The notes beneath the pieces were generated by a model, which saw nothing but the letters and a program-made list of their open reading frames with translations, made no database searches and was not told where the DNA came from. 42,620 nt of DNA from an uncultured Pelagibacteraceae bacterium (GTDB lineage: Bacteria; Pseudomonadota; Alphaproteobacteria; Pelagibacterales; Pelagibacteraceae), in contig CACIDN010000008.1 in assembly GCA_902585415.1 (NCBI GenBank), positions 1 through 42,620 of the forward strand, in the 5' to 3' direction. The position numbers and the translations under genes were made by a program. Positions 27,509-35,494 of the stretch are shown here, piece after piece. Within the stretch, counting starts at the first letter, position 1. Each line of letters starts with the position of its first letter.

Positions 27509-27898
27509 ATGAAAATATATGGTGTTGGTGTTGATATAATTGATAATAGTCGAATTAAAAAATTAATAAAAAAAAAAATTTTTCTTAAAAGAATTTTAAG
27601 TAAAGATGAATTAAAAATTATAAAAACAAAAAAAAAAAAAATTTCTTTTTTAGCAAAAAGATTTTCAGCCAAAGAAGCTTTTGTTAAATCTTTAGGCAGT
27701 GGTTTTAGAAACAATTTGTGTTTTAATGATATTTCAATTTTAAATGATAAAAAAGGAAAACCATATTTTAAGTTTAATCAGAAATTAAAAAATATATTAA
27801 AAAAAAAATATAAATTAACAAAATTTAAAGTTTATCTGTCTCTATCTGATGAAAAAAAATATTCAATTTCATATGTAGTTTTACACAAATTAAAATGA
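27509..27898 (+). CDS. acpS: Holo-[acyl-carrier-protein] synthase
   Basis: AcpS moves the phosphopantetheine arm from coenzyme A onto acyl carrier protein. The 129-residue protein has the metal-binding Asp9 in GVGVDIID and Glu56 in FSAKEAFVKSLGSG, the two hallmark acidic residues. An uninterrupted run of 14 adenines at 27628-27641 encodes the lysine stretch just before AKRFSAKEA, a place where transcriptional slippage or a sequencing error would shift the frame. As written, the frame is intact. Its stop overlaps lepB by four bases (ATGA). Confidence 0.93.
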   Translation: MKIYGVGVDIIDNSRIKKLIKKKIFLKRILSKDELKIIKTKKKKISFLAKRFSAKEAFVKSLGSGFRNNLCFNDISILNDKKGKPYFKFNQKLKNILKKKYKLTKFKVYLSLSDEKKYSISYVVLHKLK

Positions 27899-28623
27899 AA
27901 AAATTAATTATTGAAAATTTAAAAACGATTTTTTATGCTTTAATTATTGCAATCTTAATAAGATCATTGTTAATTCAGCCATTCTATATTCCTTCTTCAT
28001 CTATGGAACCATCTCTACTAGTAGGAGATAGACTTTTTGTTACAAAGTTAACTTATGGTTATAGCAAGCATTCATTTCCTTTTAGCTTAGGTCCTATCAA
28101 AAACAGAATTTTGTTCTCAAACCCAAAGCGTGGAGATGTAATCGTATTTAAAACTCCCTCTGATAACAGGACAGATTACATAAAAAGATTAATAGGATTG
28201 CCAGGTGATAAATTGCAATTTATTGATGGTAACTTATACTTAAATAATGTTGAAATTTTAAAATCAAAAATAAATTTTAATTCAACTATTTATTGTGGTA
28301 AATTGAAAGCGGATACATTTGTATTCAAAGAGAAATTATTAAATGGTAAAGAGTATTTAACATCTTACTTTAAAGAAGGCAGTTACCAAAATTCAGATGA
28401 ATTCATCGTTCCCAAGGATCACTTTTTTTTTTTAGGAGATAATAGAGATTGCTCTAAAGATAGCAGATTTTTATCTAGTGTTGGATTTGTGCATAAAAAT
28501 AACCTTGTTGGAAAAGCTCAATTTATTTTTTTTTCAACAAATTTAAAAGAGGGTAGTTTTTTTAATTTCTGGAATTGGAAAAAAATATTAAGAATAGAAA
28601 GATTTTTTAAAAAAATTACATAA
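27895..28623 (+). CDS. lepB: Signal peptidase I
   Basis: LepB is the inner-membrane protease that removes signal peptides from exported proteins. The 242-residue protein has one N-terminal membrane span (about 10-29), the catalytic Ser36 in PSSSMEPSLLVGD and the general-base Lys97 in DYIKRLIGLPGDK, then the box FFLGDNRDCSKDSR near 179-192 with the conserved GDNR.SKDSR. Overlaps acpS by four bases and shares one base with the rnc start. The order lepB-rnc is standard. Complete. Confidence 0.96.
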   Translation: MKKLIIENLKTIFYALIIAILIRSLLIQPFYIPSSSMEPSLLVGDRLFVTKLTYGYSKHSFPFSLGPIKNRILFSNPKRGDVIVFKTPSDNRTDYIKRLIGLPGDKLQFIDGNLYLNNVEILKSKINFNSTIYCGKLKADTFVFKEKLLNGKEYLTSYFKEGSYQNSDEFIVPKDHFFFLGDNRDCSKDSRFLSSVGFVHKNNLVGKAQFIFFSTNLKEGSFFNFWNWKKILRIERFFKKIT

Positions 28624-29288
28624 TGATAAAAAACTTAATAAATTTTCAAAAAAAAATTGGTATAAATTTCAAAAATCAAAAATTATTAATTAAAAGTTTT
28701 ACACATAAAAGTTATGACTCAAAAGATAATAATGAAAAAATGGAATTTTTAGGTGATAGAGTTTTGGGTCTGGTAATCTCAAAAAATTTGCTCAAATTTT
28801 TCCCTGATGATAATGAGGGTGATTTAGATAAAAAATTAGCATCTCTGGTAAATAAAAAACAGTGTGCGAAAATAGCAAACGATATAAAATTACAAAATTA
28901 TATTTTAATAAAAAATTCAAAAAAAGATTTAAATTTTGAAAATAAAATTTTATCTGATTGTTTAGAGTCTATAATTGGTTGCATCTATTTAGATCAAGGG
29001 ATTGATGCAGCTGAAAAATTTATAACAAATTTTTGGCGTAAATACTTAAATAAAAGTTTGGCAATTGAAAGAGACTCTAAAACTAAATTACAAGAATATT
29101 CATTAAAAGTTAATAAGTCATTACCTATTTACAAATTATTAGAGAATAAAGGACCTAGACATAAACCCTTAATTAAGGTTTCTGTTAGTATTAAAAATTC
29201 AAAAAAGATAATTGCATCAGGATTCTCAAAAAAAGAAGCTGAGCAGAAAGCTGCAAAAAAACTTTTAGATAGCATTAAATCGATATGA
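28623..29288 (+). CDS. rnc: Ribonuclease III
   Basis: RNase III cleaves double-stranded RNA, including rRNA precursors. The 221-residue protein has the nuclease signature NEKMEFLGDRVLGLVIS with Glu41 and Asp45, a second acidic pair in SDCLESIIGCIYLD (Asp112, Glu115), and a C-terminal double-stranded-RNA-binding domain from about 150, ending with SKKEAEQKAAKKLL. Its stop overlaps the start of recO by four bases. In most proteobacteria era lies between rnc and recO; it is absent here. Confidence 0.96.
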   Translation: MIKNLINFQKKIGINFKNQKLLIKSFTHKSYDSKDNNEKMEFLGDRVLGLVISKNLLKFFPDDNEGDLDKKLASLVNKKQCAKIANDIKLQNYILIKNSKKDLNFENKILSDCLESIIGCIYLDQGIDAAEKFITNFWRKYLNKSLAIERDSKTKLQEYSLKVNKSLPIYKLLENKGPRHKPLIKVSVSIKNSKKIIASGFSKKEAEQKAAKKLLDSIKSI

Positions 29289-29968
29289 TTTGGGCAGACA
29301 CTGGTTTTTTACTATCAAAAACATCGTTTCAAGAAAATTTAGTTATTGCTATTTTCTTTACAAAAAAACATGGAAAGTGCTCAGGAATAATTTATGGAGC
29401 GACTTCGAAAAAAATTAAAAATTATTTGCAAAATGGGAATGAATTATATTTAGAGTATCATTCAAAAAATGATAGTACACTAGGATATTTTAAAATAGAA
29501 ATTATACATCCTTTTACGTCCAAATATTTTTATGAAAAAAAAAAACTAACTTGTATTGTTTCAATGGTTGATTTAATAAAAATTTTAACTGTAGATGGAC
29601 AAGAAAATATCGAAATTTATAATCTGTTAAAAAATTTTTTTGTTATTATGAACAATCAAAATTGGAAAATTGATTATGTATTCTGGGAGCTGCTTTTGTT
29701 AAAGTATATTGGTTTTGATTTAAACATTTCTAATTTTTGTAAATACGACTTAACATCAAACGACAAAAAAAGATATTTTATTGAAAATTCATCGAAGAAA
29801 TTAATTGTACCAAATTTTTTAGTTGAAAAAGATGAAAATGATATTTGTGATAGAGATATATTCAATGCATTAGTCTTAATAAGTGAATATATGAAAAAAA
29901 ATATATTTTTGCCTAACAATTTAAATTTACCTCTTTCTAGGCAGAATTTTATTAATTATTTTAAATAA
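29285..29968 (+). CDS. recO: DNA repair protein RecO
   Basis: RecO helps load RecA onto SSB-coated single-stranded DNA in the RecFOR pathway. The 227-residue protein has the N-terminal OB-fold (WADTGFLLSKTSFQENLVIA, then HGKCSGIIYGATSKK) and the helical C-terminal domain. It is poorly conserved, as is usual for this family, and the Cys4 zinc motif found in many RecO proteins is not present. Identity rests on the N-terminal pattern, length and position after rnc. It ends directly against hemB on the other strand with no base between the stop codons. Confidence 0.88.
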   Translation: MIWADTGFLLSKTSFQENLVIAIFFTKKHGKCSGIIYGATSKKIKNYLQNGNELYLEYHSKNDSTLGYFKIEIIHPFTSKYFYEKKKLTCIVSMVDLIKILTVDGQENIEIYNLLKNFFVIMNNQNWKIDYVFWELLLLKYIGFDLNISNFCKYDLTSNDKKRYFIENSSKKLIVPNFLVEKDENDICDRDIFNALVLISEYMKKNIFLPNNLNLPLSRQNFINYFK

Positions 29969-29971
29969 TTA
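29953..29971. terminator. Possible bidirectional hairpin at recO/hemB ends
   Basis: TAATTATT (29953-29960) and AATAATTA (29964-29971) form a perfect eight-base-pair stem with a TTA loop, covering both the recO and hemB stop codons. The stem is all A-T and no clean T tract follows. It could help termination in both directions, but this is weak evidence. Confidence 0.3.
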
Positions 29972-30967
29972 TCTAATAATTTTATGTATGTAATCTGCGT
30001 AATAGCTTATTATTGCGTTTGCCCCAGCTCTTTTAAAGGATAAAAGAGTTTCATATATAGCTTCTTCTTTTATAATTTTATTTTTTATCCCATTTGATAT
30101 CAAGCTATATTCTCCTGATACCTGAAAAGCTAAAACTGGTATTTTAAAACAATTTTTAACCTCTCTAATTACATCTATGTATGGTAGCCCTGGTTTTACC
30201 ATGACCATATCTGCACCTTCTTTTACATCAAGCGCTACTTCTCTTAAAGCTTCATTTAAATTTCCATAATCCATTTGGTATGTTTTTTTATTACCTTTTA
30301 ATGCTTTTTTTGATCCAACTGCATCTCTAAAAGGTCCATAAAAAGAGGAAGAATATTTTACAGCATATGAAAGTATTTGTGTTTTTACATATCCGTTTTT
30401 ATCCAATATTTTTCTTATCTCTCCAATTCTGCCATCCATCATGTCAGAAGGAGCTATCACATCGCAACCTAGCTGCGCTTGTAATAATGATTGTTTAGTT
30501 AAAATTTCAACTGTCTCATCGTTTAATATAACTTTTTTTCTTATTAATCCATCATGTCCATGAGATGTGTAAGGATCAAGCGCAACATCACACATTATTC
30601 CAATTTTATTTTTGTATTTATTTTTTATTTTAATTATAGCTTTAGAAACAAGATTATTTTCATTTAAAGCTTCTGTTCCAGAATTATCTTTTAATTTTTG
30701 ATTAGTATTAGGAAACAGTGCTAACATTGGAATTTTGTTTTTAATTGCACGGTCAATAATACTTGATAGATTATCAACACTATATCTATAAACACCTTTC
30801 ATTGACTTGATTTCTTGTTTTTTATTTATTCCATCAGTAAGAAATATAGGTAAAACAAAATCACTTCCAGAGAGAGTATTTTCTCTTACGAGCCTTCTTG
30901 ACCACTCTTCCTTTCTTGATCTTCTCATTCTTAAATATGGATATTTACCAGTGATAATCATTCTCAA
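29969..30967 (-). CDS. hemB: Delta-aminolevulinic acid dehydratase (porphobilinogen synthase)
   Basis: HemB condenses two 5-aminolevulinates to porphobilinogen in heme synthesis. The 332-residue protein contains RMRRSRKEEWSRRLVRE (13-29, typical of alphaproteobacteria) and the two active-site lysines, Lys204 in YAVKYSSSFYGPFR and Lys258 in MVMVKPGLPY. In the metal-site segment CDVALDPYTSHGHDG (126-140), Ala129, Asp131 and Asp139 replace the three zinc cysteines of zinc-type enzymes. It should therefore be a magnesium-type (non-zinc) enzyme. ATGs at 30967 and 30961 are both possible starts. Divergent from the hydroxylase-like gene across 69 bases. Confidence 0.96.
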   Translation of the reverse strand: MRMIITGKYPYLRMRRSRKEEWSRRLVRENTLSGSDFVLPIFLTDGINKKQEIKSMKGVYRYSVDNLSSIIDRAIKNKIPMLALFPNTNQKLKDNSGTEALNENNLVSKAIIKIKNKYKNKIGIMCDVALDPYTSHGHDGLIRKKVILNDETVEILTKQSLLQAQLGCDVIAPSDMMDGRIGEIRKILDKNGYVKTQILSYAVKYSSSFYGPFRDAVGSKKALKGNKKTYQMDYGNLNEALREVALDVKEGADMVMVKPGLPYIDVIREVKNCFKIPVLAFQVSGEYSLISNGIKNKIIKEEAIYETLLSFKRAGANAIISYYADYIHKIIR

Positions 30968-30976
30968 ATATTTTTA

Positions 30977-31004
30977 TTAATGCGACAATAGTAATATATA
31001 TAAT
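30977..31004 (+). promoter_or_regulatory. Candidate promoter for the hydroxylase-like gene
   Basis: A perfect TATAAT occurs at 30999-31004, with a weak -35-like TTAATG at 30977-30982 (16-base spacing). Transcription would start near 31011, leaving a leader of about 25 bases before the ATG at 31037. The region is a run of TA repeats, so a chance match to TATAAT is quite possible. Confidence 0.35.
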
Positions 31005-31036
31005 TTTAGTCTATAAGTTATTAGTAAATTACATTT

Positions 31037-31627
31037 ATGTCACTATCATTTAACGATTTTCAAAAACAAAAAATTAGATTTGATATTAATAAATTAAAAG
31101 AAGCATATACTCAGATACTAAAAATAAAAGATTTTCAAGGCGTTGAAGGGGTAACTAATTTTGGAGCTATTTCTCTAACACAAATTCCCGGTGATCCAGA
31201 CTCTATTAAGGGCAATAATGCTAGAGGTGTTTTTTGGACAAAACCTGATCAATCGGGAAAAGAAGTTGTAAGAGATCAAATTATAGATGAAAATGCATAC
31301 TCAGAATTTATAAGTGATTATAAAGAGACGTATTTCAAAGAAGTGGTAGAAACCTTGAAAAAAAATTATAAAATTGGACGAGTTAGAATTTTGTTAAAAT
31401 CACCGCGATCTACATTAAGTTGGCACAGAGATCCTGAGCCGAGACTACATATACCAATTATAACAAATCCTGGTTCAATCATGGTAATAGAAAATGTTGC
31501 AAAGCATATGCCAGCTGATGGATCTGTATGGATTACTAATAATACTAAATATCATAATGCTTTTAATGGTGGTGAAGAAAATAGAATACACTTAGTGGCA
31601 TGTGTTTTGGACTATAATTTTAATTAA
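31037..31627 (+). CDS. Aspartyl/asparaginyl beta-hydroxylase-like 2OG-Fe(II) oxygenase
   Basis: The 196-residue protein resembles the cupin-fold Asp/Asn hydroxylase family, which uses 2-oxoglutarate, Fe(II) and O2. The C-terminal half reads LSWHRDPEPRLHIPI (127-141), giving a candidate iron-binding His130 and Asp132 and the RLH element. It continues with SVWITNNTKYHNAFNGGEEN (163-182), with candidate distal His173, and then RIHLV, whose Arg183 would bind 2-oxoglutarate. The N-terminal half matches nothing I recognise. It stands between hemB and rpiB, a place that is otherwise conserved core order in alphaproteobacteria, and has its own promoter-like sequence. Substrate unknown: a small amino acid, a peptide or a protein side chain are all possible. 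Confidence 0.75.
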   Translation: MSLSFNDFQKQKIRFDINKLKEAYTQILKIKDFQGVEGVTNFGAISLTQIPGDPDSIKGNNARGVFWTKPDQSGKEVVRDQIIDENAYSEFISDYKETYFKEVVETLKKNYKIGRVRILLKSPRSTLSWHRDPEPRLHIPIITNPGSIMVIENVAKHMPADGSVWITNNTKYHNAFNGGEENRIHLVACVLDYNFN

Positions 31628-31628
31628 A

Positions 31629-32051
31629 TTGAAAATTTTTATTTCATCAGATCATGCAGGTTTTAGTTTAAAAAATTATATATTCGAAAACTTAAAAAAA
31701 AATAATTATAAAATTACAAATTTAGGACCATTTAGTGATAAATCAGTAGATTATCCAATTTTTGCAAAAAAATTAGCTAGTGTAGTATCTAGAAACAAAA
31801 CAAGTTTTGGAATACTTGTTTGTGGGTCAGGGACAGGTATGGCTATGGTTGCAAATAAAGTTAAAAACATAAGGGCTGCAATGTGTTATAACGTTAAAAA
31901 TACTAAATTATCTAGATTGCATAATAATGCAAATATTATTACAATAGGATCTAGGCTTACAAGTAAAAATTTAGCCTTTAAATTAGTAAATATTTTTTTG
32001 AAAACTAAATTTGAAGGTGGTAGACACTTAAGAAGAATAAAAAAAATTTAA
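31629..32051 (+). CDS. rpiB: Ribose-5-phosphate isomerase B
   Basis: RpiB interconverts ribose 5-phosphate and ribulose 5-phosphate. I prefer the TTG at 31629 as start (140 residues), because the product then begins [14 protein letters not shown] like other family members and starts just after the preceding stop. An ATG at 31602 would overlap the hydroxylase gene by 26 bases and add nine unrelated residues. Further motifs are the catalytic-loop [15 protein letters not shown] near 65-79, the conserved His in [14 protein letters not shown], and GGRHLRRI at the end. It is followed seven bases later by glyA, as in many alphaproteobacteria. Confidence 0.93.
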   Translation: MKIFISSDHAGFSLKNYIFENLKKNNYKITNLGPFSDKSVDYPIFAKKLASVVSRNKTSFGILVCGSGTGMAMVANKVKNIRAAMCYNVKNTKLSRLHNNANIITIGSRLTSKNLAFKLVNIFLKTKFEGGRHLRRIKKI

Positions 32052-32058
32052 TAAATAT

Positions 32059-33369
32059 ATGTCTAGCGAAAAAAAATATATAAACTCAGATTTTCAAAAT
32101 TTTTTTGAAAATAACCTGTCATCATCTGACCCTGAAATTTATAAAGCTATTAATGATGAATTATTAAGACAGCAACATCATATAGAGCTTATAGCTTCTG
32201 AAAATATAGTTTCAAGAGCGTTATTACAAGCTCAAGGCTCTGTCCTCACCAACAAATATGCAGAAGGTTATCCTGGTAAAAGATATTACAACGGGTGTGA
32301 TCATGTTGATACAGCAGAAAGTTTAGCAATAGAAAGAGTTAAAAAATTATTTAATTGTAAATTTGCAAATGTTCAGCCTCACTCTGGTGCGCAAGCTAAT
32401 GGAGCTGTTTTTTTAGCACTATTAAAACCTGGAGACACCATTTTAGGAATGAGTTTAAATTCTGGTGGTCACTTAACACATGGTTCAAAAGCATCTGTTT
32501 CTGGCAAATGGTTTAATGCAATTAGTTACGAAGTAGACAAGGAAACTGAATTATTAGATTACAAAGATATTGAAAATAAAGCTTTGGAACATAAGCCCAA
32601 GTTAATAATTGCAGGAGGAAGTGCTTATTCTAGAATTATAGATTTTAAAAGATTTAAAGAAATTGCAGAAAAAGTCGGAGCCTATTTTATGGTAGATATG
32701 GCACATTTCTCTGGACTAGTAGCTGGTAAAGGTTATCCAAATCCAGTTGACCATGCAGATGTGGTAACATCAACAACTCATAAAGTTTTTAGAAGTGCAC
32801 GAGGGGGAATAATTTTAACAAACAGAGAAGATCTATCTAAAAAATTTAATTCTGCAGTTTTTCCAGGATACCAAGGTGGACCATTAATGCACGTTATAGC
32901 AGCAAAAGCGGTTGGTTTTTTGGAAGCATTAAAACCAGATTTTAGAAACTATATATCTAACGTTCTTGCTAATGCTAAGATGTTAGCTGAGACATTAAAA
33001 AATAATGGATTTAAAATTTATTCAGGAGGTACTGACACCCATCTAATGTTAGTTGATTTACGTCCGTTTAATGTAAAAGGCAATATGGCAGCAGATAGTT
33101 TATGCAGAGCCAACATAACTTGTAATAAAAATGGAATACCTTTTGATACGGAAAGCCCGATGATTACATCTGGAATTAGATTAGGAACCCAAGCCGCAAC
33201 AACAAGAGGATTTGGATTGGAGGAATTTAAATTAGTGGGTAATTTAATTACTAAAGTAATTAAAGGATTATCGACTAATAAAGAAGATAATAGCAAAGTA
33301 GAGAATGAAGTGAGAGGAGAAGTTATTGATCTTTGCTCTAAATTTCCAATTTATAAAAACTTAAAGTAA
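32059..33369 (+). CDS. glyA: Serine hydroxymethyltransferase
   Basis: GlyA is the PLP enzyme that interconverts serine and glycine with transfer of a C1 unit to tetrahydrofolate. The 436-residue protein contains [12 protein letters not shown] near 37, [16 protein letters not shown] near 65-80, [14 protein letters not shown] near 215 and [13 protein letters not shown] near 238-250, in which the Lys binds PLP. It is complete and of normal length. No riboswitch fits in the seven-base gap upstream. Functionally it connects with the sarcosine oxidase operon, which yields glycine and methylene-THF, both substrates or products of GlyA. Confidence 0.98.
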   Translation: MSSEKKYINSDFQNFFENNLSSSDPEIYKAINDELLRQQHHIELIASENIVSRALLQAQGSVLTNKYAEGYPGKRYYNGCDHVDTAESLAIERVKKLFNCKFANVQPHSGAQANGAVFLALLKPGDTILGMSLNSGGHLTHGSKASVSGKWFNAISYEVDKETELLDYKDIENKALEHKPKLIIAGGSAYSRIIDFKRFKEIAEKVGAYFMVDMAHFSGLVAGKGYPNPVDHADVVTSTTHKVFRSARGGIILTNREDLSKKFNSAVFPGYQGGPLMHVIAAKAVGFLEALKPDFRNYISNVLANAKMLAETLKNNGFKIYSGGTDTHLMLVDLRPFNVKGNMAADSLCRANITCNKNGIPFDTESPMITSGIRLGTQAATTRGFGLEEFKLVGNLITKVIKGLSTNKEDNSKVENEVRGEVIDLCSKFPIYKNLK

Positions 33370-33376
33370 CTTAAAA

Positions 33377-33838
33377 ATGATTTGTCCCTGTGAAAAAAAA
33401 GGCGAAACATCTGTAGTTGACTCTAGACCAACAGAAGATGGTACAGCAATCAGAAGAAGAAGACTATGTACTACATGTGGTGAGAGATTCACAACTTTTG
33501 AAAGAATTCAAATCAGAGAACTTATTATTGTAAAAAAAAATGGAAGAAAGTCTCCTTTTGATAGAGAAAAGTTATCTAAATCAATTTACATAGCATTAAA
33601 GAAAAGACCCATAGATTCAGATACAGTAGAAAAATTTATAACCAAAATATCCAATTCACTGGAAGAAATCGGTCAAAGTGAGATTTCATCCAGTACAATA
33701 GGAACGATGGTAATGGATGGTCTTAAAAATTTAGATCCAGTAGCTTACGTAAGATTTGCATCAGTATATAGGAATTTTAGAGAAGAAAAAGATTTCGTTC
33801 AATTTGTTGACAAGATAGATGTCTTCAAAAAAAGATAA
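33377..33838 (+). CDS. nrdR: Transcriptional repressor NrdR with a shortened zinc knuckle
   Basis: NrdR senses ATP/dATP through an ATP-cone and represses ribonucleotide reductase genes. The 153-residue protein has an N-terminal zinc ribbon, then the DSRP element (15-18), [17 protein letters not shown] (26-42), and the ATP-cone starting about residue 49 ([15 protein letters not shown]) and ending near VYRNFRE. In the usual ribbon the first pair reads CPxC; here it is Cys3-Pro-Cys5, one residue shorter, while the second pair CTTC is normal. The bases read ATG ATT TGT CCC TGT and do not suggest a frameshift. It overlaps ribD by 20 bases. Confidence 0.92.
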   Translation: MICPCEKKGETSVVDSRPTEDGTAIRRRRLCTTCGERFTTFERIQIRELIIVKKNGRKSPFDREKLSKSIYIALKKRPIDSDTVEKFITKISNSLEEIGQSEISSSTIGTMVMDGLKNLDPVAYVRFASVYRNFREEKDFVQFVDKIDVFKKR

Positions 33839-34901
33839 ATTTTACCTCAAATTAGCTTTAAATTTGGCCAAACAACATGAAGGTTTGACCAACGAAAATC
33901 CGTCTGTTGGTTGTGTTATAGTCAAGAATAATAATATTCTATCACTCTCAAAAACATCAATTAATGGAAGACCTCATGCAGAGGCAAATGCTATTCGTTT
34001 AGCAAATACAAATGATTTAAAAGATTCTACTATTTATGTAACATTGGAACCATGTACACATTATGGAAAAACGCCACCTTGCACTGATTTAATAATCAAA
34101 AAAAAAATATCAAAAATCGTATATGGATCTAATGATATTGATAAAAGAACTGCCAATAAACTAAAAATAGTTTTGAGGAAGTATAATATTTCCTCAAAAC
34201 AAGTTAAGATGAAAGAGATTAATGAGTTTTATAAAAGTTACTTTTATATTAGAAAATATAAACTTCCTTTCATTACTGGGAAATTAGCTTGCTCCAATGA
34301 CTATTACATTTACTCAAAAAAAAATAAAGATATTACTAATGAATTATCTCGAAAAACTTCACATTTATTAAGATATAAGAATAACGCGATACTAATCTCA
34401 TCTAAAACTTTAAATAAAGACAATCCTTTTTTAAATTGCAGAATTAAGGGTTTAGAAAATTATTCACCTATAAAAATTATTTTAGATAAAAACTTAAATT
34501 ATAAAAAAAATCTTAATATTTTTAAAAATGATAAAAAAAAATGTATTTTTTTTTATAACAGTTTTAATAAAAAGAAATTATCTATGCTTAAAAAAAATAA
34601 GATAAAGCATTATAAAGTTAATTTGGATAATCAAAATAATTTAGATTTTACAGAAATTAAAAAAAAATTATTCAAATTGAATATAAATTATCTGCTTATA
34701 GAAGGTGGTAAAGAATTAACTAAATCTTTAATACGAAAAAAACATATTAATCAGTTTTTCCTGTTTAAAAGTGGTAAAAATTTAAATACAAATGGACAAT
34801 TGCATATAAAGGAAATAGTCAATCTATTAAATAAGAACTTTAAAAAAAAAAAGAATTTAAATGTTCATCTAAATGAGGATAAAGTTATTAACTATAGATA
34901 A
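33819..34901 (+). CDS. ribD: Bifunctional riboflavin biosynthesis deaminase/reductase
   Basis: RibD deaminates the pyrimidine intermediate of riboflavin synthesis and then reduces its ribose ring. The 360-residue protein has the N-terminal cytidine-deaminase-like zinc site: RPHAEANAI (His and catalytic Glu near 52-54) and [13 protein letters not shown] (72-84), with both zinc cysteines. The C-terminal reductase half is more divergent and lysine-rich but retains GKLACS near 153, [16 protein letters not shown] near 187-202 and [14 protein letters not shown] near 290-303. Deaminase function is clear; the reductase half is slightly short but looks complete. Overlaps nrdR by 20 bases and is followed by ribE after two bases. 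Confidence 0.94.
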   Translation: MSSKKDKFYLKLALNLAKQHEGLTNENPSVGCVIVKNNNILSLSKTSINGRPHAEANAIRLANTNDLKDSTIYVTLEPCTHYGKTPPCTDLIIKKKISKIVYGSNDIDKRTANKLKIVLRKYNISSKQVKMKEINEFYKSYFYIRKYKLPFITGKLACSNDYYIYSKKNKDITNELSRKTSHLLRYKNNAILISSKTLNKDNPFLNCRIKGLENYSPIKIILDKNLNYKKNLNIFKNDKKKCIFFYNSFNKKKLSMLKKNKIKHYKVNLDNQNNLDFTEIKKKLFKLNINYLLIEGGKELTKSLIRKKHINQFFLFKSGKNLNTNGQLHIKEIVNLLNKNFKKKKNLNVHLNEDKVINYR

Positions 34902-34903
34902 TT

Positions 34904-35494
34904 ATGTTCAATGGTATTATTTTTAATAAAGGTATTGTAAATCGTATTACAAAAAGCTCTAAAGGCGTAAATATATTTGTCAAAAGCAATCTAAAAGTTA
35001 AAAAAAAAGACTTGGGTGTTTCAATATGTTGCGATGGTGTTTGTTTAACAATGGTCTCTCTCAAGAATAAGATAATGGAATTTTATTTATTAAAAGAAAC
35101 AATGAATAGATCTAAATTTAAGAACATATCAATAGGTGATAAAATAAATCTTGAATTACCATTAAAATATGGTCAGAAAATTTCGGGTCATTTGTGTCAG
35201 GGGCATGTTGACTGTACATCAAAGGTAAATAAAATTATTAAAAAAGGTAGATCCAAAATATATGATTTTTCAATTGATAAAAAAAATTTATCATATTTAA
35301 TAACTAAAGCATCTATTCTTTTAAATGGTGTATCATTAACAATATCCAAGGTCACAAAAAATGGTTTTCAAGTGTGGTTAATTCCTCACAGTTTAAAGCT
35401 TACAAATTTATCAGATCTTAAAGAGGGACAAATTGTCAATGTTGAAATTGATATCTTATCAAAATATATAAAAAAACATTATGGTAAAAAGTAA
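34904..35494 (+). CDS. ribE: Riboflavin synthase (alpha chain)
   Basis: Riboflavin synthase dismutates two 6,7-dimethyl-8-ribityllumazine molecules to riboflavin. The 196-residue protein shows the two tandem lumazine-binding repeats. The first starts MFNGIIFNKGIV with SICCDGVCLTMV near 42-53. The second has GHLCQGHVDCTSKV near 98-111 and ILLNGVSLTISKV near 140. The N-terminal MF.GI element needed for catalysis is present (Phe2). It overlaps ribBX by 14 bases. The symbol ribE is used here for riboflavin synthase, called ribC in some organisms. Confidence 0.95.
   Translation: MFNGIIFNKGIVNRITKSSKGVNIFVKSNLKVKKKDLGVSICCDGVCLTMVSLKNKIMEFYLLKETMNRSKFKNISIGDKINLELPLKYGQKISGHLCQGHVDCTSKVNKIIKKGRSKIYDFSIDKKNLSYLITKASILLNGVSLTISKVTKNGFQVWLIPHSLKLTNLSDLKEGQIVNVEIDILSKYIKKHYGKK

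Noticed and set aside
27628..27641. acpS as a frameshifted pseudogene because of its A14 tract
   Set aside because: The reading frame is continuous through the tract and both catalytic motifs are in the same frame at the right spacing.
25761..27714. Several minus-strand open frames of about 60-125 codons opposite Rel, pyrE, pdxJ and acpS
   Set aside because: They lie fully opposite well-identified genes, translate to low-complexity Phe/Leu/Ile-rich sequence and match no family I know.
32052..33376. Shine-Dalgarno sites as evidence for starts across the window
   Set aside because: Strong AGGAGG-type sites are rare here, and starts are better supported by family N-termini and ATGA/TAATG junctions, so I did not list individual ribosome sites.
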